Source: Bifiguratus adelaidae (taxonomy: Eukaryota > Mucoromycota > Endogonomycetes > Endogonales). Taken from it: 45,541 bases of DNA. The stretch spans positions 1-45,541 of the forward strand of contig MVBO01000119.1 of NCBI GenBank assembly GCA_002261195.1. Direction: 5' to 3'. Below the pieces are notes generated by a model, which did no database searches, was not told the DNA's origin, and was given only the letters and a program-made list of their open reading frames with translations. The position numbers and the translations under genes were made by a program. Positions 1 through 11,962 of this stretch are shown in pieces. The number at the start of each line of letters is the position of its first letter. Position 1 is the stretch's first letter.

Positions 1-655
1 AAGTTCCGCGCTTTGATAGAGGTACCATTTTTATGGCGGGCGATCACACCCAGCGCTTTGATTGCGAGAGGTTCAGGGACGGGTGAGGCTAAGTCCTATT
101 TGTGTGTTTCTACAAGACATTACATGGCGCCCTCGGCTTCGTCCGAAGCCAAGAAATATATTTTAGCAGTGATAAACCTTGATCTTTGCAAAAGGGTGAT
201 CTGCTCACGTCATAAGGTCACACGGAACCGCTGTGTTACAATCTCGCACTAGGGACAAAAATATCTCTTTTGGGGTTGAGCCAGGAATCGAGATCTCGAT
301 TCAAGTACGGTAATATGCCTAATAATCCTAGTGACGTTATCCTTAAAAGGCAACAAATATAGGAATCCAGGCCGGAAAAGGTTAAGTTTCAACAAACCTT
401 CATTTGCTGGGGAGGGAAGAATTTCATGGGGGTTGACACCAGGCACACGTCACTACTAAACTGCCGCATCTTCACTGCGGGCTTGGGTTTTCGCCATCTG
501 CGTACATAATTTTCTTGCGTCCCCTTCTATGTGGTTTGGGTATTTTGGCAATGGGAAATAGCATTGAAGTATATGCCCCGTTGGTGAACCGTTCTTGCTT
601 TTTGGTTTACCTCTAGTTCTATAATCAACTAGAAACGACGGAACATCGCTCAGGC
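1..655. other. Upstream intergenic stretch, no gene recognised
   Basis: Only short unrelated reading frames occur here and none shows a recognisable motif or a consistent chain of spliced exons. A 7-bp perfect inverted repeat with a 2-nt loop (135-141 and 144-150, GGCTTCG/CGAAGCC) is the only structure noted. The final 200 bases probably hold the promoter and 5' leader of the GATA gene starting at 656. Confidence 0.5.
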
Positions 656-2787
656 ATGGCGGAGTATGACACCAGGCCAAGGTTACCGCCGATCCACGAA
701 ACATTGACAGGACTTGGCCAACGCTCCTTTACCACTGAGTTTCCGCGGTATGGAGCGCCGGAGGCAGCAGCCGCTGATAACCAGAGCGCAGCTGAACCAC
801 CGACGAGATCGATATCCTATCCGTCAGTATCGCGAGCTCCTCCCCCAAGGATACCAAATGATACGCTGCGACTGAGGCAGGAAGGAAGCTTAGGTTACAG
901 TGGCGTCAATAGTGGGTCTTATCGCAAGAATGCAGGAAGTGATACCCGCACCTCCCTCGCTTCCTCTCAGCACGGCCTGACGTCAAGCTCGTCTTTTGGT
1001 GATATGAAGGCGGACGATCTCGATGTAAGCGAGCTTATCGCAAAGACCTCTGTAGTATTGCTAACGCGTTTCCTTGCTTTCACGCAGTCTCAGCAGAGGG
1101 TAGTACCGCCGAGTCTTGCTTCACGTCAAACGGAGTACGCAGGATTTTCAGGCGCACCTACTTCATCATCTATACCGCAAATGCAATCCTCGATGCGAAG
1201 ATCTCTAGACAGGGAGGTGACCGCACCATCTTTTCAGCCAGTTCAAGGTGCCGTGACATTGCCTCCACTGCCGTCACCTGCTGGTGATCGTCCTTTACCT
1301 CATTTGCCGCCATTACCTACCCTATTATCACCATCGGGGCAGCAAGATGCATCACGGCCAGCTGCAAACCACCCTCACGCTCCATCAACCATTCCTCCTC
1401 TGTCATCCGAAGTCAAACCTACGCTTCCTCACGATAACCCGCTTCCCAATCGACCCTCTGCCTCAGAACATCCTATTCCATGGCCTCCTGTAGGAGGAGC
1501 GCAGACAAGTCAATACCGTCCCCCTCCTCCAAACAATCTCCCGACCCTTCCACTCTCTATGCCCGTAGAACCATCTAGTGCTTATCCACCTCAATGGGCA
1601 CCTGCAAATCAAACCGCATCTGTACATCCATTACAAGACGTTCGGCCAAGTTGGGATCTAAACCGAGCACGCGGTCCTGATAGAATGTACGATCGTAACT
1701 GCGAACTGGCCTTAGAAAAGGTAAGTGAAGCCTGTAATGACAGGATTGTTCATGTGCATGTTCCTAGATTGCGGATTCCTGCGATCTCTTATGTCACTAC
1801 GCTATCGCTCCTGATTCCCTACGATCACAGCATGGCCGATCGACCGGTTTAGATGGATCAATTGCTCGGCGACATGCTCATCAAGTTAGACAACTCCTTA
1901 GACAGCTTAGACATCACCTAATTACCGGGGAACCGTTCATCTTCGATGCAGCCTTTATAGACGACCATTCAGCAAAGCGCAGAATGATTCCAGATTATCC
2001 ATCAGAACAAGCCAAAAGAAGACGTTGGGAAGAACCACAGGAGCTGTACAAAGGTTCGCCATCCTTCAGTGTTTCACCTCGTAGCAGTTGGTCGAAGTCA
2101 CGATATTCGTCGACTCCGCTCAATCAATCGCGAGCAAGCAGTAATGGCAGCCAGTCAATGTGGATGTCTCAGGAGATGCCTCCTCATTTGCCAACCAAGC
2201 AAGAGTACGACTCTCAGGCTTTCCGTGTAGAAAATCAACGCCAGAAAAGCTTAGAATACGGTAACCCGCATTGGTTATCCGGTCACGCGCGTTGTGACTC
2301 TCACGCGTCGGCCAACAGTAAACCTTCCAGTGGAGGCAGCGAAGAGTACACAAAAGACGAGGACCAACTCAGTACATCTACAACGTTGACAAAGGTCAGT
2401 ATATCCCAGACGACTGACGATTGAATAACCACTATGAGCAGGCCGAGGAAGATGACATGGATTTCATTAGGAGCAAGCGCAACTCGCACTCGCACACAGC
2501 GTCCGTGCGATCTAAGTACCGTAAAAGAGGCGTAAGTCGTCAGGTTGCTTGAAAAAGAAACAATTATCAATCCAGTTCTAGGAGAGATCGGCGCCACCGG
2601 GACGATGCCATTCCTGTGGTACCTCAGACACACCTGAGTGGAGAAGAGGTCCTGACGGTCCGAGAACTTTGTGCAATGCTTGTGGTCTACGTAAGTTACC
2701 AACGAAATGGTAAGATGAGGTGTCTCAATTCTATGATTAGACTATGCCAAGCTAACTCGAAAACGGGCAAAAGCTACCAGAACTTGA
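656..2787 (+). CDS. GATA-type zinc finger transcription factor, NsdD/SUB-1-like finger
   Basis: Probable DNA-binding developmental regulator acting in the nucleus. Exons: 656-1024, 1088-1720, 1768-2394, 2442-2531, 2582-2690, 2741-2787 (624 aa); all joins keep phase. The first ~540 residues are Ser/Pro/Gln-rich and look disordered. A single class-IV GATA finger ends the protein: [18 protein letters not shown], then LCNACGLHYAKLTRK, i.e. C-x2-C-x17/18-C-x2-C, split by the last intron inside the codon after the CGL. The RCHSC...[10 protein letters not shown]...CNACGLHYAKLTRK pattern is what I know from the sexual-development regulator NsdD and Neurospora SUB-1, in which the finger is also C-terminal. 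The 63-nt first intron has no stop and is a multiple of three, so retention would only insert 21 residues. Family call is firm; the NsdD orthology is inferred from the finger alone. Confidence 0.8.
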
Positions 2788-3429
2788 TGTTATTCGAGCT
2801 GAGAGGAAAAGCCTGGGCTACTATGTCTATAAAAGGAGGGCGTCGCCGTTTTTTCGTTTATTGAAACGTTTTTTTACATAAGAAATTGACGCCCATAGGG
2901 CTTGTCTCGGGAAAGTCAACACAAGTGTCCAAGTCGCGTCTCGTCTTCCGTGCCACAACCACGTCTCTGACCCATGTGGCCGTGTAACACGAAGCAGAAA
3001 GTTTCGCTCAGTGGACAATCTCGAACCGGACCTTGAAAAGCAAATGAGCTCGTAGATCCGTATGCTCGAGGTCGCGGAAGGTCATCTGTTTTGTAATATA
3101 CATCCGTGTCAACACGGGGATACACAAGGGCCGTAATCGTCAGAATTTGTCTGAGATTCATTTACGGGGGCTTGTGTGTCATATTATGACCCTTACAGGT
3201 GTTGCGTGCCAAGGATGTGGAACGATGTGGAACGACTGGATGTCAATCTTCTTTCCATTTTTTTATTTCGTTCTTTTTTAGAACCGGGATAATTATCGTC
3301 TTCCCAAAACGTCGTTACTCGGCAAGCCGTCCGGAATGGATTGAAAATTACATCCCTGTTGCTATTGCTTCCTCCTTCAAAACGCGTTTTGATTGTCTCC
3401 TTTTCTCTTTAGGTGATTTTGGGTAGAGG
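2788..3429. other. Intergenic region, promoter of the Zn2Cys6 gene
   Basis: No conserved reading frame on either strand. It contains T-rich tracts (about 3255-3290 and 3395-3420) immediately before the ATG at 3430, as is common in fungal 5' leaders. A TATAAAAG string at about 2828 lies in the 3' region of the GATA gene and has no gene start at a suitable distance. Confidence 0.45.
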
Positions 3430-4597
3430 ATGCCAAGTCCACCACCGGAATCTACGTCGTCTCAGTCATCCTCAAGTATGATTGCCACAGCACACCCGGT
3501 TCAAACGCAACATACCGGTAGTTTCACCACCACGACACGCTTTAATCAACCTCAGCAACACGTTCTGTACACTGAACGTGCAATTCATCAACACAACCAA
3601 CATGCGCTAATATCACCGGCTTTTACACGGACATGTATACCTTGCCGACGAAAGAAACGTTCGGGTAACGGACGAATTCCTTGTCAACGCTGTGGTGCAC
3701 TTGCTCTAGAATGTACCTATCCATTGCCAGCTGGACATTCAGCCGCAGGCTCCCAGTCAGCTGTACCTAGACGTCTGTCGTCCGGATCAGCTTGTGAGAC
3801 ATGCCGACGGCGCAAGACAAAGTGCGATGGTAACATACCTTGTCATTTTTGTTTGACGAATGGCCTTGTCTGCGTCAACAACTCTGAACGATGGCGGCAA
3901 AAGGAAACGGCAGCACGTGCAGAGGGTACAAGCGCGTCAGCGGGCTATCACAAGTCGATTCTATCAATACCCGTGACAAACAATCCTGAAAAGTCGAACA
4001 AAGCGGGATCGTCGGAAAAACATACGTCAGTATCCATCAGCAGAGAGCCAGAAAATCTCAAGCGCCGGCATGAAGTCATGATGGAAGGCGTGAGCGACAT
4101 ACGTAGCAGTGAAGGTACATCGCAGTCACCAATACCCTCGAAGCTATCTTTTCCATCCAGCGTCGCTCCAGAAGGTAAGTCAATTCATGTCCGTTAGGTA
4201 TTTATCTCAACATTGAGCCTCAGGAACATCGGGATCTACGGTTAGCCGTCCGAGGTATACGCCAAAGTCCCCACCTACAAAGCTTACAATGCATGCCGAC
4301 CCTCACGTAACCCCTCGGCCTACATTGACTCAAGAACAATCCGCCAACCGCTGTGTAGACGCCACTATCTCCGAAGCTCATTCCGTACATCAACAATATT
4401 CTCATCCTCCACCATCTGAACGGCATTGGCATTTTCCCTCAACGGCGTTTCGGACGTGGGGAACGGAGCCTCGGCGGCTCCAAAGCTCAAGATACCACCT
4501 AAAGAATTCAGATGCTGAGCAGAGCAGAATCCTCCCCACTATCACCGGTAAGGACAATTCGCGCGCCGGTCAGACGTCGGCGCAAACCATGAATTAG
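3430..4597 (+). CDS. Protein with one degenerate and one intact Zn2Cys6 cluster
   Basis: Likely nuclear DNA-binding regulator of the fungal binuclear-cluster type. Exons 3430-4174 and 4224-4597 (372 aa), phase-1 join. Two clusters sit in tandem: residues about 69-96 read C-x2-C-RRKKRS-G-N-G-R-I-P-C-x2-C-x6-C, so the third zinc ligand is Gly (GGT, one base from TGT). Residues about 121-147 read C-x2-C-x6-C-x5-C-x2-C-x6-C, a complete cluster with the usual RRRKTKCD basic loop. No fungal-specific middle homology domain is visible; the remainder is low-complexity Ser/Pro/Thr. Most family members have one cluster, so this looks like an internal duplication followed by decay of copy one. Target genes cannot be guessed. 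Confidence 0.75.
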
Positions 4598-6152
4598 GAT
4601 GTTCATTTTAACGTCTCTTTTTGGGTCGTTTTACCAGATCAATTGTCCTCGTTCACCTTTCCACCGTACGCCTCCCAGCGCACTGTTTCTAGCAGGACTC
4701 ACATTTCCTTCTCTCCACATCCCTTACAACATCGAGGCACGCCCCCTTCTCAACCACCCTCGTCATCATGAGCTTGATACCCCGTTTGCCGTATAGACTG
4801 TCCTCGCAATTTCTCAGCCGCTTTCGTACTTCTTAGTATACCCCTAATTCTGCGTTTACTCAATGGGGCTTACGGACCTGTGATCCGCTCATTACCTTTG
4901 TACCAACGCTTAGATATCCAGCGGTGTTGTTGATGTATAGTATTCGACAATGAGCGCTCGGATACTCAATATAGACCGATCGACAATGACAAAGTCGAAA
5001 GCGAACATGAAGGGGGTTTTCACTTTATTTGTTCCCTTGGGCAAAATCGGCTACCTCTAACGTGGCAGGTCGAGCGCAATGCTTTCAATGGGTGCTTGAA
5101 ATGAGCGGTATGAGGCACCATAAATTTCTGCTGTACAGTTTCTAAGCCTTCCAAGCCTTGTACAAATGACATGGGCTTTTCGACCGCGGGAGTCCGCGCT
5201 CCCAACATTTTGTTCACTGGTTCAGCCCTACCATATACCAGCATTCCGTTTCCGTGTCGGTGATTTGGTACTAGGGGAGGTTATCGTGCGATCTGGGTGC
5301 CCCCTGAACGTATGTTCCCTGTCCGAGAAGGTACACATTTCCGCACGCGGACTTGGTCACACGATCGCCAAGCAAGTCAGTGCGTCGCATTCGCTACTGT
5401 CAAAAACGACGTTTTGATAATGTTATTAAAGAGTGCCACATCCGTGTCATCTTCCCCATCAATGTCAAATATGTGGTGTAATCAATGAATGTGTCGTGCA
5501 AGGTGGAGAATGCTTATGCACGATCCTGGCGATTTGCCTCCGCATATGCTATCATGTTCCGGTCAATTCCAAAGGTATGGAGCATGTACACGAATTTTTG
5601 AACGATCTTCTTGACGACAACGACGACTTTGCTCTCCATCGCGCCATTACCAGGGCCGAGCTGTGCAGTGTCTCACCAACTCAAGCTAGGTCCTGCAGTC
5701 ATGCCGCAGCATCGAGGCTGGGCCCAAGATGGAAGGATCAACAATAATTTGGAACGATCGAAGTTGTGTAGGCGGTGCAAGGTAGGATAGTATCATGAGG
5801 GCCATTCGATCGTAAGGGCTAACCCAAGATCGTGGGAATATCAGTGGCGACACATTCGGAGCATCATCACGTTGCCAAAATTCGGCACGTATGTGAACTC
5901 CGTTATGGCTCACGTTGCAGTCTACTTTGTGGCCAGCTTGAATTGTCCTTGCTCGTTGGTTGATGACACTTGGGCCAGTGATTGATGCATATCGTGTGGC
6001 TGCCCTCATCTGCATTACAATTACATTCTGTGCGTGCGAGCATTGTTACATCCAGAACAATGAGATTGAGACACCTTTTTTCACGAAGTCGTTTCTCGGT
6101 TAACCAAAGCTGTATTCTGTTCGAACTTTTACCAGATTTTCTTCATGTACAT
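4598..6152. other. Gene-poor interval with unassigned ORFs
   Basis: No gene can be identified. Several frames look mildly coding: minus-strand 5686-6015 (listed separately), a minus frame ending near 5020 and plus-strand fragments between 5300 and 5700, but I could not join them into a spliced model with homology to a known family. It could be a diverged gene, a decaying mobile element or simply long regulatory DNA. Confidence 0.4.
5686..6015 (-). CDS. Hypothetical small protein, unassigned
   Basis: An uninterrupted 109-aa frame beginning with ATG at 6015, 137 nt downstream of the stop of the NmrA-like gene on the same strand. Its composition is protein-like (mixed hydrophobic and charged, for instance the stretch HNGVHIRAEFWQRDDAPN followed by an IFPRSW motif and a hydrophobic segment MALMILSYL), but I do not recognise a domain. 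There is no intron and no targeting signal. It could be one exon of a larger gene or fortuitous. Confidence 0.3.
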   Translation of the reverse strand: MQMRAATRYASITGPSVINQRARTIQAGHKVDCNVSHNGVHIRAEFWQRDDAPNVSPLIFPRSWVSPYDRMALMILSYLAPPTQLRSFQIIVDPSILGPASMLRHDCRT

Positions 6153-7393
6153 TCATTTGCGATTCATGTTCGGGTCAAAATCTTCACGATGGTTAGTAAA
6201 GAAATCGCTTATGTCCATGGGCTTCCTTCCGAGAATCTTTTCGAGCTCATCTGTGAAGGTGACATACAAATTAGTGCCTCAGTAACCAAAACACAAGGAC
6301 TTACCAGTGACAATGTTAACGGATCCAGTCTTGATAAGCTCAAAGACATCCAACATTGTCTCGATAAACGCATCCGTCAAATGCTCTATCTGCGGTCTGG
6401 AAGGATCGTCTTCCTCGTTGCGTGCCATCGAGCGCATGTAGCGAGCATCTTCTTCTCTGCGAAGTGCTTGAAGATATTGCCGCAAATCATCGCGAGAAGT
6501 TTCCGAGTAAGACATGTTCATGTCGCGAACAGACCGATTCAATTTCTCGACCAAATCCTTCACAGTCATTACTTTGGGGCCGGTGAAGTGAAGAACTTGC
6601 TGATGATTAGCGATCATCATGTTGATGTCGTCTCGTTTATCCATGACAATGAGAAGAAGCGCATGTCCAATGTCCTCGACATTGACAGGAGCAAACTTAT
6701 CACCGTCGCGAAGGGACATCCTAATGGTCTTATCCCGTTGCATCATCGCGATCCACCTAGAGAATGGTCAAAACCGTACCGCCAATGTCAGAGCATCGAT
6801 GCTTACAGGTAGAGATACTGTTGGAAGAAGTCATTGCGAACAATGCAATAGCGACCTTGCTGGAATTTCTGCTTGACATGATCCTCAAGATCGCCATATT
6901 GAGCAATATACTGAAGGTTCTTTTGTCTGCCTCGATCAACAGCGGCCAAGGAGAGAAGAATGCAGTTCTGGACGCGAGCACTTTGAGCTGCGTCAATGAC
7001 ACGACGTCCGTGGTCAACGCGTGACGCATCGTCATCAGGCACGATAATCACCCAATCACAACTTCTCATGGCGGCCTCGACGCTTTCCTGATTCTCGTAA
7101 TCCACCTGCTGCAATTTGGCGTAGATGAGACCCCAATCAGGGAGTTATGCAAGCCTTACCATGACCTCGGCTCCGAGTCGCTTCAGATCCTCCAATGCAC
7201 GCTTATCCCGACCGATAACCCGGATGTGGGCCTGCGGGCTGTCACGACCTAGGCCAAACATGGCCTTAAACCCACTTCTCTGCCGAGGCTCGCACTTGCC
7301 TTGGCATAAGAAATGCACAGCGATCGCCCGGCCTAAGTGTGAGCCACCGTCGGTGATGCAAATACGCGGATGTTGTTCTGATCCAGAAAGCAT
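6153..7393 (-). CDS. NmrA-like family NAD(P)-binding protein
   Basis: Rossmann-fold protein related to the nitrogen metabolite repressor NmrA and atypical SDRs; these proteins often act as NAD(P) sensors rather than enzymes. Exons on the minus strand: 7160-7393, 6807-7108, 6305-6756, 6153-6250 (361 aa). The N-terminus ICITDGGSHLGRAIA carries the glycine-rich nucleotide-binding turn. The middle has RVIDAAQSARVQNCILLSLAAVDRG, typical of the NmrA beta4-alpha4 region, followed by DKFAPVNVEDIGHALLLIV, which matches the usual 'pv.v.Di...' motif, and a C-terminal TVKDLVEKLNRSV helix. The catalytic YxxxK of classical SDRs is not evident. The start at 7393 is the first ATG in frame; a second possible acceptor 3 nt further on would drop one Gln. 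Confidence 0.75.
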
Positions 7394-8063
7394 GATTGTG
7401 CAGACCAATGGTGTTAACAGATCTCTTTATATCGAATCCAGTAGCCGCCAGGAACATCCTGCTATGTTCAAGCAAGCACGAATGCCAGCCTGCTCGCTTC
7501 TTGGACTCTAGCTGTATAGACTTTGCGGATTCATTGCCTCCTTTCTGAACACACGGCATGAAACGATTTGGCCCAAAACTTGTATCTTATACCCTCATCA
7601 TTGGCCTGTCACAAACATAGCAACATGACTCCGCTCCACCCCTAAACGGACTTTGACTTTCAAAAATCTTGCCTCTCACCCGCCTGGTCCGGTGCACACA
7701 AGCTAGGACGTCAACCAAGATTACCAGTTGTATTGCACAGGGCACTTCACATAACCCCTTATCCCGATCGACTGTATCCGAATAGACCCGTCAAGGTTCT
7801 GCAGTGGCACCAAGTGGAGCATAACCTGTTAAAAACGGAACCCGTTTATTGTACAAGCCCCTCTTCCCTCCCAGAAACAGGTTTGAACCTGGCGAATTCT
7901 CATGTGGGATATCCAATTTTGAGATAACTGGTTTTGTACAAGGTGTGTTCCTTGGATCATTCAGAAATTTGACTCGCTCTGTTCTTGCCTCCTCCAAGAC
8001 GACTCCTTTACTTGACGTGTAGTACCTTTGCCATCATTTGACTTTACCGTATTCCATCACACC
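7394..8063. other. Divergent intergenic region (NmrA-like / G-alpha 1)
   Basis: The two genes are transcribed away from each other, so this interval should hold both promoters. It is CT-rich in places (7600-7700) and has no recognisable coding segment. Confidence 0.4.
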
Positions 8064-9281
8064 ATGGGTTGTTGCGCGTCGGTGGAGGATCAGGAGGAGA
8101 AGCTTCGAAATGATGAGATTGAGACGCAACTCAAAAAGGATCGCATGACGCTACGAAATGAAGTCAAGATGCTGTTGCTTGGTAAGTAGGCACTCGTCTG
8201 AGGCATCTCGGCTCATATTCCTTGTGCAGGCGCCGGTGAATCAGGCAAATCAACCATACTAAAGCAAATGAAACTTATTCACGATGGTGGATATTCCAAA
8301 GATGAAAAGGAATCCTTCAAGGAAATCATCTTCTCGAATACCGTTCAGTCCATGCGCGTCATTTTGGAAGCCATGGGTAACATGAACATAGAACTTGCGA
8401 ATCCGAACAACAAGCAACACGCTGGTGTGATATTGGCCTTACCGAGTCAAATTGAAGGTGATCAATTGCCTACCGAGGTTGCCATAGCTGTCAAGAACCT
8501 ATGGCAGGATGGCAATCTTCGCGTTTGTTTTGCGCGTAGTCGCGAGTACCAACTGAATGATTCCGCGAAATAGTGAGTATCGGAATTCCTTTGACATCAT
8601 GTGACTGACCACATCCTCGGGTAGTTACTTTGATTCCATTGATCGCATCGCGACCATCGATTACATTCCAAGTGACCAAGATGTACTTCGATCCCGCGTG
8701 AAAACCGCAGGTATCACCGAAACAACCTTTGTCATTGGCGACTTGACCTATAGGATGTTTGATGTGGGTGGACAACGAAGTGAACGTAAAAAGTGGATCC
8801 ACTGCTTTGAGAATGTGACCGCCATCATCTTCCTCGTTGCAATCTCAGAGTACGATCAACTGCTCTTGGAAGATGAGACGGTGGTACGTATTTGCGTGAT
8901 TGACGCGCGTCTTTCCTCGCATCATCTAACGCGTTATAGAATCGGATGCAAGAAGCTCTTACTTTATTCGACAGTATTTGTAACTCGCGTTGGTTTGTCA
9001 AGACGAGCATCATCCTCTTCCTCAACAAAATCGATCTTTTCAAGGAGAAGCTCCCCAACAGTCCACTCAAAGTCTACTTCTCCGACTATGACGGTGGTAA
9101 CAACTTTGAGGCCGCGTCCGATTATATATTGAATCGGTTTGTGAGTTTGAATCAAAGCGATGTCAAGACGATATATACCCACTTCACTTGCGCGACCGAC
9201 ACAGCACAGATCAAGTTCGTCATGGCGGCGGTTAATGATATCATTATACAAAACAACTTGCGTAGCTTTGGATTGCTGTAA
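8064..9281 (+). CDS. Heterotrimeric G-protein alpha subunit 1
   Basis: Membrane-anchored GTPase coupling seven-transmembrane receptors to cAMP or MAPK signalling. Exons 8064-8181, 8230-8572, 8625-8883, 8940-9281 give 353 aa, the normal length. Seen: MGCC N-terminus (myristoylation at G2, palmitoylation at Cys3/4), P-loop GAGESGKST, switch [11 protein letters not shown] (the Mg-coordinating Thr is present, the next Thr is Ala), switch [18 protein letters not shown] guanine specificity motif, and TCATDT. The C-terminus is RSFGLL, without the Cys at -4 that pertussis toxin modifies. Its stop lies 111 nt from the stop of the convergent SDHA gene. Assignment to fungal group I, II or III is not possible by eye. 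Confidence 0.95.
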
Positions 9282-9392
9282 GCTAGCATCCTTTCTCTTG
9301 TACTGTAGGCATATACGAAAAAAGCGGTTTTTGTCGTTCCAAAGATGCTATCCTGAACTTTACATTCACATTTACCAAATGCGCAAAACATT

Positions 9393-11573
9393 CTAATAGA
9401 CACGAGCGAAGGGTGGCACGCTCTTACACTCATTCTCGTCCAACGTCTTGGCCTCTACGGCGCGATATGATAGCTTGACATCACCGGTTTCCTGGTTTTG
9501 CCATGAAAGGGTGTGCTTCATCCAGTTCTCGTCGTCACGTTCCTTGTAATCTTCACGGGCATGAGCACCACGAGACTCCTTGCGGTTAGCAGCAGAATGC
9601 ATGGTTTGGGCGGCGCAGGTCAAAAGATTTTGCAATTCGAGCGTTTCGATGAGGTCAGAGTTCCAGATCATGGAACGGTCGCTGGTCTTCACGTTCTCAA
9701 ACGACTTCCAGACCTTGTCAATCTTCTCCACACCTTCGTCGAGTGATCCTTGAGTTCTGAATACAGCGGCATCGTTTTGCATGACTCGTTGCATTCTGTT
9801 GCGGATGTCAGCGGTGGAGGTTGTGCCATCTGCGTTGCGGAGCTTGTCGAGGTTGGCAATGGTCTTGGCTCCGGCGTCGGATTGCAACGGCTTGTGTGGC
9901 ATACCGGGCTCCAAGTTATCGCGGATGTGGTGAGCACAAGCACGGCCGAAAACGACAATGTCAAGTAGAGAGTTTGCTCCAAGACGGTTAGCACCGTGAA
10001 CTGACACACAGGCGGCTTCTCCAGCGGCGTACAAGCCAGGGACGATCTTGTCGTTGCCATTCTCGTCGACCGTCACGACTTCACCAGTGTACTTTGTGGG
10101 AATACCACCCATGTTGTAATGCACAGTGGGCAGCACAGGGATGGGTTCCTTTGTCACATCGACACCAGCAAAGATGGCAGCGGTCTCCGAAATACCAGGC
10201 AAACGCTCATGAAGCACCTCGGCGGGAAGATGAGATAGTTGCAAATAGATATGATCCTTCTCGGGGCCCACGCCACGTCCTTCACGGATTTCCATCGTCA
10301 TTGATCGAGAAACGACATCACGGGAGGCCAAATCCTTGGCGGTGGGAGCATATCGCTCCATGAAACGCTCACCTTGAGCATTCAAAAGATAACCACCTTC
10401 ACCACGGGAACCTTCGGTAATCAAACAGCCGGCACCGTAAATACCGGTAGGATGGAATTGGACGAACTCCAAGTCTTGCAATGGCAAGCCTGCGCGGGCA
10501 ACCATAGCATTACCGTCACCAGTGCAAGTATGGGCTGACGTGCAGGAGAAGTAGGCACGACCGTAGCCACCGGTGGCCAAGACGGTCTTGTGAGCACGGA
10601 AGCGATGGAGAGTACCGTCCTCTTGGTTGAGAGCAATGACACCTCGGCACTCGCCATCTTCCATGATGAGATCGAGGGCAAAGTACTCAACGAAGAAGTT
10701 GGTGTTGTGTCTCAGAGATTGACCGTATAGGGTGTGAAGAATAGCGTGACCGGTACGATCTGCTACGGCAGCGCAGCGATGAGCTTGTCCACCTACGGAA
10801 AGTCCATGAGCGTCATGTGAAGAAGCGCTGTTCGCCTTCCTACCTTTGCCATACTTCAAGGATTGACCACCAAAGGCACGTTGGTAGATCTTTCCTTCCT
10901 CCGTTCGCGAAAAAGGAACACCATAATGTTCCAACTCGATGACAGTGTTGGGTGCCTCACGACACATGTAATGGATAGCGTCCTGATCACCAAGCCAATC
11001 TGAGCCCTTGACGGTATCGTACATGTGCCAGCGCCAATCGTCTTCACCCATGTTGCCGAGAGCAGCGTTCACACCACCTTGAGCAGCAACTGTGTGACTC
11101 CGTGTAGGAAAGAGCTTGGTAATACAGGCCGTGTTGAAGCCGGCTTCGGCCAAACCGAAAGCAGCGCGAAGTCCAGCACCGCCGGCACCCACCACGATAG
11201 CATCATAGGTATGATCGATGACTGGATACTTTGAAGAAATCGGCCCCTGTGAAACAAGCCCTTTGTGATCAATCATCGTGCCCAAAACCCCTTGCGTCTT
11301 CCACTTACCGTGGCCTCCCTGGCCATCACCTGAAGCGAAGGTCGGGAATAGTGAATAGCCCGAGCGATGGACTTGATTGGTGCTGCACGCACAAAAGCAC
11401 CGTGTCAATACACGAAACCGACCCTGTCTATGCCCGTTTCTACTTACTCTTCGTCGTCATGCGACCCTACATTGCCCCACCAAAAAAACAACCATGACAT
11501 TAGCAACTTTGTCCCAGAATGTGCGTCTCTAGACTCTTACCATGACGGGTGCCACTGAGCGCAAGAACTGCAT
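9393..11573 (-). CDS. SDH1: Succinate dehydrogenase flavoprotein subunit, mitochondrial
   Basis: FAD-binding catalytic subunit of respiratory complex II, oxidising succinate to fumarate in the mitochondrial matrix. Exons (minus): 11541-11573, 11448-11466 (only 19 nt), 11309-11382, 10844-11246, 9393-10792 (642 aa). The first three exons encode a presequence beginning [10 protein letters not shown] with [11 protein letters not shown] further on. Seen: FAD dinucleotide fold [17 protein letters not shown], the flavin-linking His in [17 protein letters not shown], the substrate segment [18 protein letters not shown] and the end PPFARVY. A 51-nt intron without a stop (10793-10843) interrupts FGKG/GQAHRC; removing it restores the family consensus, whereas retention would add 17 residues. 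Very secure call. Confidence 0.97.
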
Positions 11574-11962
11574 CCTCAAACACTAAGACTAGGAGGGTAA
11601 GAGAATAGCCGATAGAAGAGAAGAGAGGAACCGACGGCTGTTTACGCTTGGCGATCGAGGAATTTTGTAAGCATGTGATTGGAATAAACAGTGAAGACCT
11701 ACGCTTGTATGCGCAGGAAGAGAGCGGGGTTGAGTGAAGGAGTGCATGGTTGCATACGATGAGACAGGTGGATGCCTTATTCTTTTGGTCGATTCACTGG
11801 TCGCTCTGGCTCTACTTGAAGGGTACACCCCTCCCCTCAAACCGCACCTTTGATTCACCGACCCTCAACAAATTATGTGACGTCTCTCCAACGAAACAGC
11901 TCCAAAGCCTGGGAGGACTTTGTACTCGCTCTCACTTGTACTTGCGGTACGCTGCTTTGGTC
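11574..11962. other. Divergent promoter region (SDH1 / RhoGAP)
   Basis: The interval of 389 nt between two divergently transcribed genes holds both promoters and leaders. No other coding signal was seen. An in-frame extension of the RhoGAP frame upstream to about 11750 is open, but it lacks protein character. Confidence 0.4.

Noticed and set aside
2825-2834. TATAAAAG as a promoter.
   Set aside because: It lies just after the GATA gene and no coding start follows within a sensible distance (next ATG of a gene is 600 nt away).
5166-5747. Overlapping plus-strand frames at 5166-5417, 5297-5488 and 5433-5747 as a gene.
   Set aside because: No single frame or in-phase splice chain carries a domain; they conflict with equally open minus-strand frames.
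9689-11272. Many open frames opposite to and in other frames of SDH1.
   Set aside because: Shadows of a highly biased conserved coding region.
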